From contig NZ_CP013422.1 in assembly GCF_001718695.1 (NCBI RefSeq), forward strand, positions 1,302,001 to 1,366,000: a stretch of 64,000 nucleotides of DNA, read 5' to 3'. Made by a program: the position numbers and the translations under genes. Source of the stretch: Burkholderia ubonensis (lineage in GTDB: Bacteria > Pseudomonadota > Gammaproteobacteria > Burkholderiales > Burkholderiaceae). Under the pieces are notes generated by a model that worked only from the letters and a program-made list of their open reading frames with translations, was not told the origin of the DNA and ran no database searches. This document shows positions 17,147 to 26,215 of the stretch, in pieces. How positions within the stretch are numbered: position 1 is the stretch's first letter; each line of letters starts with the position of its first letter.

Positions 17147-19300
17147 CTAGGAGCCTCCGTATTCTCTCAGGTACTTGTCGAAGTCCGCCTTCATATCGGT
17201 CATCGTGTAGCCTTGGTCTTGCCCTCCACCAGGAAGCGATGGCCATTGACGCTTGCGAAGCAGACTCACTGCCTGATCGATATCACCCTGCCGGATATAA
17301 CCCAAAGCACTGGGAGCGGGCAGACATTCCGGTTTCGGGCCAAAACGTCCCGGCTCGCCCTCCATCAACCACACCGCATAGCGGTCTTGGGTCTGGGGAG
17401 TGAAGTCTGAAGGTAACGCGCCGGTGCCCAGAGCGTGTCCTCTTTTCCATGATGACCTGGCAATCTGGTATGCACCTTGGTGGTCTTCCGCTTTTTGGGG
17501 ATTGGATGGATAGGTTGAAAAATCCTTGATCCCGTTCTGAATCTTGTAGACGCCTTGCGATGCAAAATAGGTCTTTTCATCGCCGAATGAAAAAAACGCT
17601 TTGGCCTCCCGTGACCGGATGATCTTCAAAAAAGCTTTCATGCGCGCAAGGGCAAGTGGATCGAAGTATCCAGGCTTGCGATAGATCCCGCTCACCTCAT
17701 AGAAATGCGTACCCCCGCCTCCACTGAAGCAAAGATAGTTTCGTTTGAAGTCGCTGACATAGTAGTGGTACGTGCGTATGTCAATGTGACCGGGCTGGCC
17801 ACGACCGTCAGCCGTTTCCGCGTCACCCTTGACGTGGTAGACGATCACGTCGCCGGGTAAGGCCCATCTCGCATCCGGAAGCTGATCGGTGACATTCACG
17901 AATCCCTGCGACATCAAGAATTCTCCCGCCACCTTCGCATAGCTACCCCCCGCCGCGTCAAAATCTCCTTTCTTGTTTTTTATGAACTTGATCGCGTTGC
18001 CTCGCCACAGCGCGATCTTCACATACATGTAGCATTGCCCCTTCGATTTTTTGGAAGGCTTGCTTCCATACGTAATCGAACCATCCGCGATCTTCTTCAG
18101 ATTGACGACCGTGGCCGACGACGGCATCGAGTGCTCCGTCTGGCCCTCCGCAATGGAGATCAGCGATTGCACCGCAGTGAGATTTCGTGGCGCACTACTC
18201 GTGTTGGCAGCACCGCCCTGTGCAGACGCCGGTGTTTGCGGCCGGACCACTGTCCCTGCCACCGGGTTCGAGTCGAGCCCGAAGATGTCTTCGATGAAGT
18301 GCCATGCCGCATGTACCTTGTGGCTTGCCCAGTCGGTAAATGTTTCGGTCGGTGCCGCTTGCGGATGTCCAAGTTTGTCCCGAGCGGCGGTCGTAGTGGT
18401 CGACGGCGCACGTTTCCCGGAACTCCCTTTAGCGATCGTGGTGCCTTTCTTCGGCAAGGGAGTCGTCGACGGCTTTGCTGAACCGACTGGCGGCGTCGAG
18501 GACGCCGCCGCACCCGGCCTCCCGTCCGTGGCCTTTATCGTTTCGGAATTTCCCGACGTCGCAGCGGCCGGGGTGTTGTCGTTTGTGGTACTTGGTGCAC
18601 TCGAAGCCCCGCCCGCCGTCGACTCATCTTGAGACGAATAGGCTGGATGCGATTGCGAGCTACGCGTGTCATCGACGGGTGGCGATGGCTCACGCGCCGC
18701 GTCGTCGGACGAACCAGCGTGTGGCTGCGTCTCGCTTTCCAACACCATGCTTCCGCTCATCAGCGTCGCCGATGTGTCGGCTGTTGGCACGGTGTAACAG
18801 GCGACCTGTTTGTAAGCGCCACTGTCCGTCAATACCAAAACCGCGCAGTCCGCCCCCGCGGAGAACGAATTGACGGGAGCGGCCTTGCCATCGCCATCCG
18901 TCACCCCGTCAATGATTGCGCCGTCGGATTCGAAGCGGTATTTGAGCCCATTGATCGGCGTGCCGTCGAGGCCGACAAACACGTGATCGAGCACCGGCGC
19001 GCCCGACTCCAGGCCCGAGCGTGGCGCAGAGTCCTGCGTCGTCGTGGCCTCCGGCAACGGCCCGTCGTTAGACGAAGCAGTCGATGCTGTCTGGGTTGCA
19101 GGAAATTTGTCGGCCTGGGCAACCGCGGACGTGGTCGTGTCTCCCGATGCGGGAGCGCCCGTCGATGTAGTCGTGATTTCAGATGCTGCTTCGTTCGTCG
19201 TCGCCGATTCTTGAACAGGCACTTGTGCGTTGGAAGCGGCACCATCGACCGGGAGAACCGTTGTCGATCCCGTTGCTGCATCGTCAAAAGTCGTTGCCAT
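17147..19300 (-). CDS. Two-domain T6SS peptidoglycan-targeting effector (Cys/His amidase-like plus lysozyme-like)
   Basis: A 717-residue protein placed 12 bases downstream of vgrG. Residues 1-100 and 185-370 are Ser/Thr/Ala/Pro-rich low complexity, flanking a small beta domain (about 101-172). Residues about 400-545 look like an NlpC/CHAP-type fold: GQCYMYVKIALW with Cys423, LPGDVIVYHV, then GQPGHIDIR with His505. Residues about 550-690 resemble phage/GH104-type muramidases: RMKAFLKIIRSREA, HQGAYQIARSSW and SDFTPQTQDRYAVWLM. I infer that it cuts both peptide and glycan bonds of target peptidoglycan. There is no signal peptide, as expected for VgrG-borne cargo. The domain calls are by motif, without a profile search. 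Confidence 0.75.
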   Translation of the reverse strand: MATTFDDAATGSTTVLPVDGAASNAQVPVQESATTNEAASEITTTSTGAPASGDTTTSAVAQADKFPATQTASTASSNDGPLPEATTTQDSAPRSGLESGAPVLDHVFVGLDGTPINGLKYRFESDGAIIDGVTDGDGKAAPVNSFSAGADCAVLVLTDSGAYKQVACYTVPTADTSATLMSGSMVLESETQPHAGSSDDAAREPSPPVDDTRSSQSHPAYSSQDESTAGGASSAPSTTNDNTPAAATSGNSETIKATDGRPGAAASSTPPVGSAKPSTTPLPKKGTTIAKGSSGKRAPSTTTTAARDKLGHPQAAPTETFTDWASHKVHAAWHFIEDIFGLDSNPVAGTVVRPQTPASAQGGAANTSSAPRNLTAVQSLISIAEGQTEHSMPSSATVVNLKKIADGSITYGSKPSKKSKGQCYMYVKIALWRGNAIKFIKNKKGDFDAAGGSYAKVAGEFLMSQGFVNVTDQLPDARWALPGDVIVYHVKGDAETADGRGQPGHIDIRTYHYYVSDFKRNYLCFSGGGGTHFYEVSGIYRKPGYFDPLALARMKAFLKIIRSREAKAFFSFGDEKTYFASQGVYKIQNGIKDFSTYPSNPQKAEDHQGAYQIARSSWKRGHALGTGALPSDFTPQTQDRYAVWLMEGEPGRFGPKPECLPAPSALGYIRQGDIDQAVSLLRKRQWPSLPGGGQDQGYTMTDMKADFDKYLREYGGS

Positions 19301-19312
19301 GTGCGTGCTTCC

Positions 19313-21859
19313 CTATTCCTGAGGCTCGTTGTCGATCTCGGCGTGCTTCGAGTCGAGAAACAGACGCCAAGGATCGTTGCCGATGTGGTACTTCAGCTTT
19401 GAAGACTGTTTGGTGAACGTACGCCCCGTATACCCTGCTTCGTCGAGCATGCCGCTATCAACGATCCGCCCGGTTGAGTCTTTCACCGCATACGGAATAT
19501 GGTGCAAGGGAAGCGAGAATTCCTTGCCGAGCAGCGGACTGACATCGAGCCGTTGGCTGAACATTTCAACGCCAGCGGGGACGGGCAATTGCGGAACCGG
19601 CAGATTCAGAGACTGCGCTCCCTGCTTCTGAATGGTGAGTACTTTCAGGAATAGGTCGCCCGGGCCGCCCAGTGTGATATTGCCGTCCGCGATCTTGATG
19701 AACGCCCCGCCACACTCGAGAATGAGTTCTTTCGCGGCGGAGAGATTCACCTTTCCGTTCGCACTGGCGATGCTTACATCCTTCTCTGCCGTGAGTGCCA
19801 TGGCGTTGCTCTGCGCCTGCAACTCGACTGGCCCCTTAGCCGCAAAGATCTTGATTCCAAGCTTCTGCGCGAACAACGAGACCGCCTCGCCCGCGGCCGC
19901 CGTGAAACGCTTCATCACGCTGAAGTCAGCGTTCTTGCCAGCCACCGCCGAGATACTCTCCTTCGCAGCCATCTGCACGCCGCCACCTGCCACGACGCCG
20001 ATCGAGGCCGGCGCACTCGCCAGTAAGCCCGGCTGCTTCAGCCCGTCGAACTCGTCCTTCATCTGCTGTTGCGCATCCGTGTCGGCCGGCATCGCCTTCG
20101 CCGTACGCGCCGCGTCGCCCAGCGACTTCGCCAACGCCAGCGCCTGCTCCAGTTGCGCGATCGTCTCCTGCATGTCGAGTTGCTTCCCGCTCGCACCCGG
20201 GCGGTCGTAGGCCGTCAGATGCAGCCCCTTGCCCGCGCGCTCGACACCGTGACCCGACGTGCGCAGTTCGAAACCCTCACCGCGCCGCTCCAGTTTCTCG
20301 TCGACCAGATAGCCCAGGTCCAGGTGGCTCGTGCCGGAGTGTTCCGTGCTAAGCTTGATCCCCTCCTGCCCGGCCCAGTCCTCCATCCGCAGCTTGTTGT
20401 TGCTTTGCGTGCGGATCACATTGCGCGACAGCCAGCGGCGATCGTTCGTCACCAGATCCCGCGCCTGACTGTGGTGATGGAAACCGATGATCTCCGGCTT
20501 GTCCGGGTCCGCATCCCGGAACGAAACGACCGCTTCGTCGTTGTCCAGCGCCGGGAAGTGAAAACCCGTCTGCAACTTGCCCGCGAACGGCTTGGCCAGC
20601 CGCAGCGGCACGCTCTCCCCGCCCGACGGCCAGTCCGCGAAGTCGACGTCGAACCGCACCGCGTAGTAGCCGGCCGCCGTCAGGTAAGCGTATTTGTACT
20701 TGTCCGGCGACGTGACCCGCGCACTCAGCGTGCCGGCGATCTTCGGCCATTTCTCCGGTTCGAGCCGGAGCCGGAAGCGCCGGTTGGCCGGGATGGCCTT
20801 GTAACTGTTCGTGTAGGCCCGATCGCGTGCGCCGCTGTGCGTCACTTCGATCACGACTTGCCCGTCGGGCGCGTCGGGCAGCACGGTGTCCAGGTCCAGC
20901 ACGCGGCCGGCCTGCAGCGCGAGCACGTTGCTCTCGCCGTCGTAAACGACCTGCCAGGCGATCGCCGCCTCGTGGCGCAACTGCGCTTCCCACTTCGCGC
21001 CGGCCTGATCGAGGTGATTCGTACCGTAGACGTACGGCCGCCCATAGGTAGTCTGGTCCTGCGGCGCGACGTTGGCCTCGTCCTTGAAGCGCTCCCACGC
21101 CTGCTCGGGGTTGTAGTCGGCCACGCTGAACGCCTGCGGCACCGTCACCGTGTGGGTCTTGAGCGCCGTCACCGCCTCGGCACCCGCCGCCTCGAGCCCT
21201 GCCACCTCACGATAAGGAACCGTCAGATGTGGATCCCACAGGTAGTGGTCGACGTCGTCGGCGAACACGACCTGATCGCCGTGCTCGGTCTCGACGATAT
21301 AGCTGTAGATGCCGGCCTTCTGCATCAGCATCTGCACGTACGACAGATCGTCGGTCTTGTACTGGAAGCGGAACAGGTGCTGCGGATATTCGCGGCGCAG
21401 GCGAAACGCGAACTGGTGCCCTTCGAGGCCGTGGCTGCGCAGCACCGCTTCGATGATCTGCGGCGTGCTCTGGTGCTGGTAGATGCGGCTGGTGGTGACG
21501 GCCTCGAGACGCGCGAAGTGCGACTTCAGGACGATTTCGTACTTGGTGAAGTCGCGCGTGGTCTGCAGCGTCGAGAAGCGGGCGATGAAGCCGGAGAACC
21601 GGCGGGGCGCGCCGTCGTCGGGGACGATCGTGCAAGCCGCGTCGCGATTCAGGTACTCGGTGCGCGCGAGCCGCAGCGGATGCGTAAGCACGACGCGCAC
21701 CTCGGTGGGATATCCCATCCGCTCGACCGCCATCACCGACACGACCGAGAGTGCAACTGCGCTCTCGGTCCCCGGCACCTCGAAGAAATATGCCTGGCGC
21801 CCCGACACCCCGGTCAAGTCCGATACGAACCGCTTCGCATCGTCAAACAGGCTGGCCAT
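19313..21859 (-). CDS. vgrG: T6SS spike protein VgrG (TssI) with C-terminal extension
   Basis: An 848-residue VgrG with the gp27-like N-terminal region (FFEVPGTESAV, RFSGFIARFSTLQTTRDFTKYEIVL), the gp5-like OB fold (GFHFPALDNDEAVVSFRDADPDKPEIIG) and a DUF2345 region (IGVVAGGGVQMAAKESISAVAGKNADF). About 150 residues after that hold a helix-poor extension (LDVSPLLGKEFSLPLHHIPYAV...SGMLDEAGYTGR). In other systems such extensions dock a cognate effector, and the effector gene follows immediately. The gene opens the left T6SS arm and is divergent from tssC. Confidence 0.95.
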   Translation of the reverse strand: MASLFDDAKRFVSDLTGVSGRQAYFFEVPGTESAVALSVVSVMAVERMGYPTEVRVVLTHPLRLARTEYLNRDAACTIVPDDGAPRRFSGFIARFSTLQTTRDFTKYEIVLKSHFARLEAVTTSRIYQHQSTPQIIEAVLRSHGLEGHQFAFRLRREYPQHLFRFQYKTDDLSYVQMLMQKAGIYSYIVETEHGDQVVFADDVDHYLWDPHLTVPYREVAGLEAAGAEAVTALKTHTVTVPQAFSVADYNPEQAWERFKDEANVAPQDQTTYGRPYVYGTNHLDQAGAKWEAQLRHEAAIAWQVVYDGESNVLALQAGRVLDLDTVLPDAPDGQVVIEVTHSGARDRAYTNSYKAIPANRRFRLRLEPEKWPKIAGTLSARVTSPDKYKYAYLTAAGYYAVRFDVDFADWPSGGESVPLRLAKPFAGKLQTGFHFPALDNDEAVVSFRDADPDKPEIIGFHHHSQARDLVTNDRRWLSRNVIRTQSNNKLRMEDWAGQEGIKLSTEHSGTSHLDLGYLVDEKLERRGEGFELRTSGHGVERAGKGLHLTAYDRPGASGKQLDMQETIAQLEQALALAKSLGDAARTAKAMPADTDAQQQMKDEFDGLKQPGLLASAPASIGVVAGGGVQMAAKESISAVAGKNADFSVMKRFTAAAGEAVSLFAQKLGIKIFAAKGPVELQAQSNAMALTAEKDVSIASANGKVNLSAAKELILECGGAFIKIADGNITLGGPGDLFLKVLTIQKQGAQSLNLPVPQLPVPAGVEMFSQRLDVSPLLGKEFSLPLHHIPYAVKDSTGRIVDSGMLDEAGYTGRTFTKQSSKLKYHIGNDPWRLFLDSKHAEIDNEPQE

Positions 21860-22000
21860 TGTTGTTCACCCCGTGTCCAGATAGCGCTGCCAAACACCCG
21901 CATCGCGCTCAGAGCCGAGGAAGAACAGTAACTACACTCGCCCTTGTCGTGGAAGAGCGAGCGTGCATTATTCAGGCCGTTTGTTGTATTTGTCCGAAGT

Positions 22001-22030
22001 CTGACAATTGTTCACGTATTTCGCTATTTT
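22001..22030 (+). promoter_or_regulatory. Possible sigma-70-like promoter for the tssC arm
   Basis: In the A/T-richer divergent gap between vgrG and tssC, CTGACA (22001-22006) and TATTTT (22025-22030) are separated by 18 bases. They point toward tssC and would give a leader of about 45 bases. It resembles a sigma-70 promoter but was judged by eye only. Confidence 0.3.
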
Positions 22031-22083
22031 TAAGATGTTCGCCATGCTATATGTCGCATTCCTCTGTTATCCGGCCATGCCAG

Positions 22084-23472
22084 ATGCAACGTCCGATGAG
22101 TGAAGGCGCTCAGTGCGACCAATACACCGACGCCAAATTATCTTCAGAAATGCGCATAAATACGATTGCGTGCATCGATTCCGATTTGCTCGATTGGTGT
22201 CTGGCGGAACTGGACGAACAACTCGGCCGGCAGCTCGACGCCATCCTGCACCACCCCGCATTTCAGGCACTCGAATCGACTTGGCGAGGCCTGCAATTCC
22301 TGGTCGATCGCACCGATTTCCGTCAAAACGTCAAAATCGAAGTGCTCGACGTTTCAAAGGAAGCACTCCATCAAGACTTCGAAGATACGCCCGATATCAT
22401 CCAGAGCGGCTTGTTCAGACTGACTTATGTCGGCGAGTACGACATGCCGGGTGGACAACCCATCGCCGCGATTATTTCGGCATTTGAATTCGATCATCGC
22501 GCGCAGGACGTCGCTCTGTTGCGCAATATATCGAAAGTCGCCGCGGCTGCTCACATGCCATTCATCGGCGCGGTCTCGCCCGCCTTCTTCGACAAACCCA
22601 CGATGGAGGCAGTCGCAGGCATCCGCGACCTGCCGATCTGGTTCGAGCGGGCCGAATACCTGAAATGGAAAAGCTTCCGTGAAACCGAGGATGCGCGCTA
22701 CGTCGCGCTGACGATGCCGCGCTTCCTCGCCCGATTGCCCTACGGGCCCGATACGCTGTCCGTGCGCACGTTCAATTACACCGAGAACGTACGAGATTCC
22801 GGGCGAAGCGCACATCTGTGGACGAGCGCGGCATTCGCCTTCGCGGTCAACATCGTACGCAGCTTTATACGCAACGGCTGGTGCGTGCAGATTCGCGGCC
22901 CGCAAGCGGGTGGCGTCATCAATGACATTCCCGCGCATCGGTACGACCTCGGCGCCGGGCAACTGGGTAAGATTTCCACGGACGCATTGATTTCGGAAAC
23001 ACGCGAGAATGAATTTGCCGATATTGGCCTGATCCCCCTTTCGTACACCAGCAATCACGACCAGACCTGTTTTTTCTCAGCGCATTCGACACAGCGACCG
23101 CGAACGTACGATGCGCGCGACGCTTCGGCCAATAGCCGAATCAATGCGCGCCTGCCGTACATTTTCCTGCTGTCGCGCATCGCGCATTATCTGAAGCTGA
23201 TCCAGCGTGAAAACATCGGCACGACGCGGGACCGCCGATTGCTCGAGCTCGAGCTGAACAACTGGATCAAATCGCTCGTCACGGAAATGACCGATCCGGG
23301 CGACGATCTTCAGGCTGCACATCCGCTGCGCGAGGCGAAGGTGACGGTCGAGGATATCGAGGACAACCCGGGCTTCTTCCGCATCAAGCTGTTCATCGTC
23401 CCGCATTTTCAGATCGAAGGCGTCGACATCAACCTCTCCCTCGTTTCGCAGATGCCGAAGGCGAAGCAGTGA
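22084..23472 (+). CDS. tssC: T6SS contractile sheath large subunit TssC
   Basis: About 460 residues of TssC (VipB/ImpD family): LLDWCLAELDEQLGRQLDAILHHPAFQALESTWRGLQFLV, later ARYVALTMPRFLARLPYG, and the C-terminal block NPGFFRIKLFIVPHFQIEGVDINLSLVSQMP. The frame is open well upstream and the start is uncertain: ATG 22084, 22096 or 22150 all leave the fold complete. TssC normally follows tssB, its obligate sheath partner, but there is no room for tssB between vgrG and this gene. It opens the right arm with tssK, tssL and tssE. Confidence 0.92.
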   Translation: MQRPMSEGAQCDQYTDAKLSSEMRINTIACIDSDLLDWCLAELDEQLGRQLDAILHHPAFQALESTWRGLQFLVDRTDFRQNVKIEVLDVSKEALHQDFEDTPDIIQSGLFRLTYVGEYDMPGGQPIAAIISAFEFDHRAQDVALLRNISKVAAAAHMPFIGAVSPAFFDKPTMEAVAGIRDLPIWFERAEYLKWKSFRETEDARYVALTMPRFLARLPYGPDTLSVRTFNYTENVRDSGRSAHLWTSAAFAFAVNIVRSFIRNGWCVQIRGPQAGGVINDIPAHRYDLGAGQLGKISTDALISETRENEFADIGLIPLSYTSNHDQTCFFSAHSTQRPRTYDARDASANSRINARLPYIFLLSRIAHYLKLIQRENIGTTRDRRLLELELNNWIKSLVTEMTDPGDDLQAAHPLREAKVTVEDIEDNPGFFRIKLFIVPHFQIEGVDINLSLVSQMPKAKQ

Positions 23473-23529
23473 CACGCGCACCGATGCACATTTTCGCATT
23501 GCGCCTTTTATTCAAGACCAGCCAATAAG

Positions 23530-24876
23530 ATGAAGATAACCAGACCGCTGTGGGCCAAGGGGATTTTCATGACGCCGCAGCACTTCCAGCAGCAGGCGAT
23601 ATGGGAACAGTACGTCCACGACCAAGTTGCACGCATCGCGAGCCCCGACGCCTGGGGCGCGGTGCATGTGGCACTCGACGACCAGGCGCTGAGCGTCAAT
23701 CGCCTGCAATGCACGGCGCTCGCGCTGCGCCTGCCGGACGGTACGCTGATCGACAGCGAAACCGCCGACTGGCTTCCCGCGGCGCGCAGTCTTGACGACG
23801 TGCCTGCAACGGTGGACACCGTGACCGTGCTGGCCGGCGTGGCGCTGATGGACGCGCAGGGCGGCAACTGCGTCGAACCCGGCGAAAAGCCGGCCCGCCC
23901 TCGCCGCGTGACCCGCGAGTACAAGCATGTTGCCGATCTGAACGGCGACGGGCAGGAAGAAATCAGTGTCGAACGTAACGTGGTGACGTTGCTGTTCGAC
24001 TTCGAGCAGGGCGGCGACTATGTGACGTGTCCGGTCGCGCGACTCGTGCGCACCCCGCAAGGACGCTTCGAGCCCGACACGGCGTTTGTCCCGCCGTGCC
24101 TGTTTCTGTCCGCGAGCGATCGCCTGATGCATCGCGCGCAGCGCCTGTCGGAGATTCTGTTAGCCAAGAGCGCCAGCCTTGCGGTGCGCCGCAAAGAGCG
24201 CTCGGACCAGATCGCCGACTTCGCCGTGTCCGACGTGGCGCTGTTCTGGCTGCTCCACAGCGTCAATAGCGCCTGGCCCGAGCTCGCACGCCTCGTACAG
24301 GCGCCGGATCAACATCCCGAGCGACTGTACGCGGTGCTCGCCCGACTGGCGGGCTCGTTGCTGACGTTCTCCACGACCGAATCGCTCCAGGCGATTCCAC
24401 TGTACGATCACCGCGCACCAGAGCCGACGTTTGCCGAGCTCGAATCGCTGATTCGCACGCTGCTCGATGCGGTCATTCCGTCCCGCGTCGTACCGATTGC
24501 GCTGGAACGCGTACGCGCGACCACATGGCTCGGCCGGATCAACGACGAACGGCTGACCGAAGGCGCGGAATACTATCTTTCGGTGCAAGCGGCGATGCCG
24601 GCACACGCCCTCATCGATCATCTGCCGCGTCTATGCAAAGTGGGCGCACCGGACGAGGTCGAGCAGATCGTCAATTCCGCGCTGCCGGGCATCGCCTTGC
24701 GGCCGATGTCGCGGCTGCCGGCCGCGATTCCCGTGCGGATCGAAAACCAGTACTTCGCGCTGGACAGCAATGATGCCGCGTTCAAGCGGATGATCGACGC
24801 GCACGCCTGCCAGATCTATGTGCCGGCATCGATTCCCGAGGCGTCGCTCGAACTGTATGCGGTGCTGCCGTCATGA
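23530..24876 (+). CDS. tssK: T6SS baseplate-membrane connector TssK
   Basis: A 448-residue TssK (VasE/ImpJ family) with the signature start PLWAKGIFMTPQHFQQQAIWEQYVHDQ, the conserved RPRRVTREYKHVADLNGDG-type shoulder region, and a C-terminal segment LRPMSRLPAAIPVRIENQYFALD. TssK is a trimer linking the baseplate to the TssL/TssM cytoplasmic parts. It lies 57 bases after tssC and overlaps tssL by four bases (ATGA). Confidence 0.95.
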   Translation: MKITRPLWAKGIFMTPQHFQQQAIWEQYVHDQVARIASPDAWGAVHVALDDQALSVNRLQCTALALRLPDGTLIDSETADWLPAARSLDDVPATVDTVTVLAGVALMDAQGGNCVEPGEKPARPRRVTREYKHVADLNGDGQEEISVERNVVTLLFDFEQGGDYVTCPVARLVRTPQGRFEPDTAFVPPCLFLSASDRLMHRAQRLSEILLAKSASLAVRRKERSDQIADFAVSDVALFWLLHSVNSAWPELARLVQAPDQHPERLYAVLARLAGSLLTFSTTESLQAIPLYDHRAPEPTFAELESLIRTLLDAVIPSRVVPIALERVRATTWLGRINDERLTEGAEYYLSVQAAMPAHALIDHLPRLCKVGAPDEVEQIVNSALPGIALRPMSRLPAAIPVRIENQYFALDSNDAAFKRMIDAHACQIYVPASIPEASLELYAVLPS

Positions 24877-25535
24877 GCACGATGACCGTCGCAGATTCCC
24901 CTCTGCTCCCCGTCGCGCTACGTGACACGGCGCGCACGGTCACCGCACTGGCCGAAGAGCCGCTGTCGTTCGACACGCTTCGAGGCCAATGCAACACGCA
25001 GATCGACCAACTGCGCTCCGATCTGGGCTTGCGGGGCCTCCCGGATCACGTGATCAACGATGCGGTCTACGCGCTGTGCGCACTGCTCGACGAGGCCGCA
25101 TTGAAGCACCTCACGGGAGAAGCTCGCGAAAGCTGGGAGAAGCGGCCGCTCCAGGAGGAACGTTTCTCGAGAAACGATGCCGGCGAGGAGTTGGTACGAC
25201 GCATCGAGGATCGCTTGCTCGAGCCACGGTCGCCGCGGGTGCTGCTCGCGATATTCGCAGCGGTGCTGTCGCTTGGCTTCACCGGACGGTTTGCGATGGA
25301 CGGGAGTACAGCGCGTGCGGCGCTTATTCGCACCCTCGACGAACGGCTTGGGCGCACGACTGCGGCGGAGGACAACCCCGCAGCGGCCGCTTCGATCGTG
25401 GTGAACAGCACCGACGCCCGCCCGCAGCGCATTTCTCCGCTGACTTGGGTGGTCGCCTCGTGCGTCGCCGTCGGCGTCGCCTGGTTCATGGTCGATCGAT
25501 GGTTCATCGCGTCGATTGCTCAGATCGCGCAATAA
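24873..25535 (+). CDS. tssL: T6SS inner-membrane protein TssL (DotU family), no peptidoglycan-binding domain
   Basis: A 220-residue DotU-family protein: LRGQCNTQIDQLRSDLGLRGLPDHVINDAVYALCALLDEAAL and the TLGFTGRF-equivalent SLGFTGRFAMDG, then a single C-terminal tail anchor (LTWVVASCVAVGVAWFMVD). The OmpA-like peptidoglycan-binding extension of evolved TssL proteins is absent, so anchoring would need a separate protein. Four-base overlap with tssK and 12 bases to tssE. Confidence 0.93.
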   Translation: MSTMTVADSPLLPVALRDTARTVTALAEEPLSFDTLRGQCNTQIDQLRSDLGLRGLPDHVINDAVYALCALLDEAALKHLTGEARESWEKRPLQEERFSRNDAGEELVRRIEDRLLEPRSPRVLLAIFAAVLSLGFTGRFAMDGSTARAALIRTLDERLGRTTAAEDNPAAAASIVVNSTDARPQRISPLTWVVASCVAVGVAWFMVDRWFIASIAQIAQ

Positions 25536-25547
25536 AGGAACTCCACG

Positions 25548-25979
25548 ATGTGGGTGGGTCCCGGGTTATTCGAGCGGATCACCGGACACTTCGCGGACGG
25601 CTCTGGCGTGGACGACTTCGCGTCAGAAGTGCAGGTTTTCCTGTCGGTGCGCGACAATATCGAGCGCATCCTGAACAGCCGGCGCGGATCGCTCGCCCAT
25701 CTCCCGGACTATGGGCTCGACGACCTGTCGGAGATCTATCGGCATCTGCCATCGTCGGCACACAAGCTGCAACGCGCCATCGAGGCAACCTTGCTCACCT
25801 ACGAGCCGCGGCTGAAGAAAGTGGAAATCGAGATTCACCCGCCTGAACCGGGCATGCTGATCAGCTTCACGATGGCCTGCCATTTGCACCGGGAAGGGCT
25901 CGTGCGCTTCGGCACGAATTTCATGCCGGACGGGAAGACGCGGCTACGCATGCTGCAGGCAGCGCTCGACCGATACTGA
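25548..25979 (+). CDS. tssE: T6SS baseplate protein TssE (gp25-like)
   Basis: A 143-residue gp25-like wedge protein: GLFERITGHF at the start, SVRDNIERILNSRRGSLAHLPDYGLDDLSEIY (the conserved NLxxLLNTRRG-type motif that nucleates the sheath), and YEPRLKKVEIEI. It is the last gene of the right arm, and no tssH or hcp follows. The next 236 bases up to the porin hold nothing that I can support. Confidence 0.94.
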   Translation: MWVGPGLFERITGHFADGSGVDDFASEVQVFLSVRDNIERILNSRRGSLAHLPDYGLDDLSEIYRHLPSSAHKLQRAIEATLLTYEPRLKKVEIEIHPPEPGMLISFTMACHLHREGLVRFGTNFMPDGKTRLRMLQAALDRY

Positions 25980-26215
25980 AATAGCGTCGAATACGCGTTA
26001 CATGAGCGCGATCATGATCGGCGACCTTGCATCACGCTGCACGCCAACCGGTCCACGCTCGACGACGGCGTGCCGCTCGCGGCGTAGATGGATCCGGCGT
26101 CGTGTACCGGCCTTAGTCATAATCGGCAGCGCTTCGCGTATCCACTCGCCGCAGGATGCAAGCCGCCGACGAAAAACGCGCGGCATCCACCACAGGTGCC
26201 CATCCGGCGAGACGA

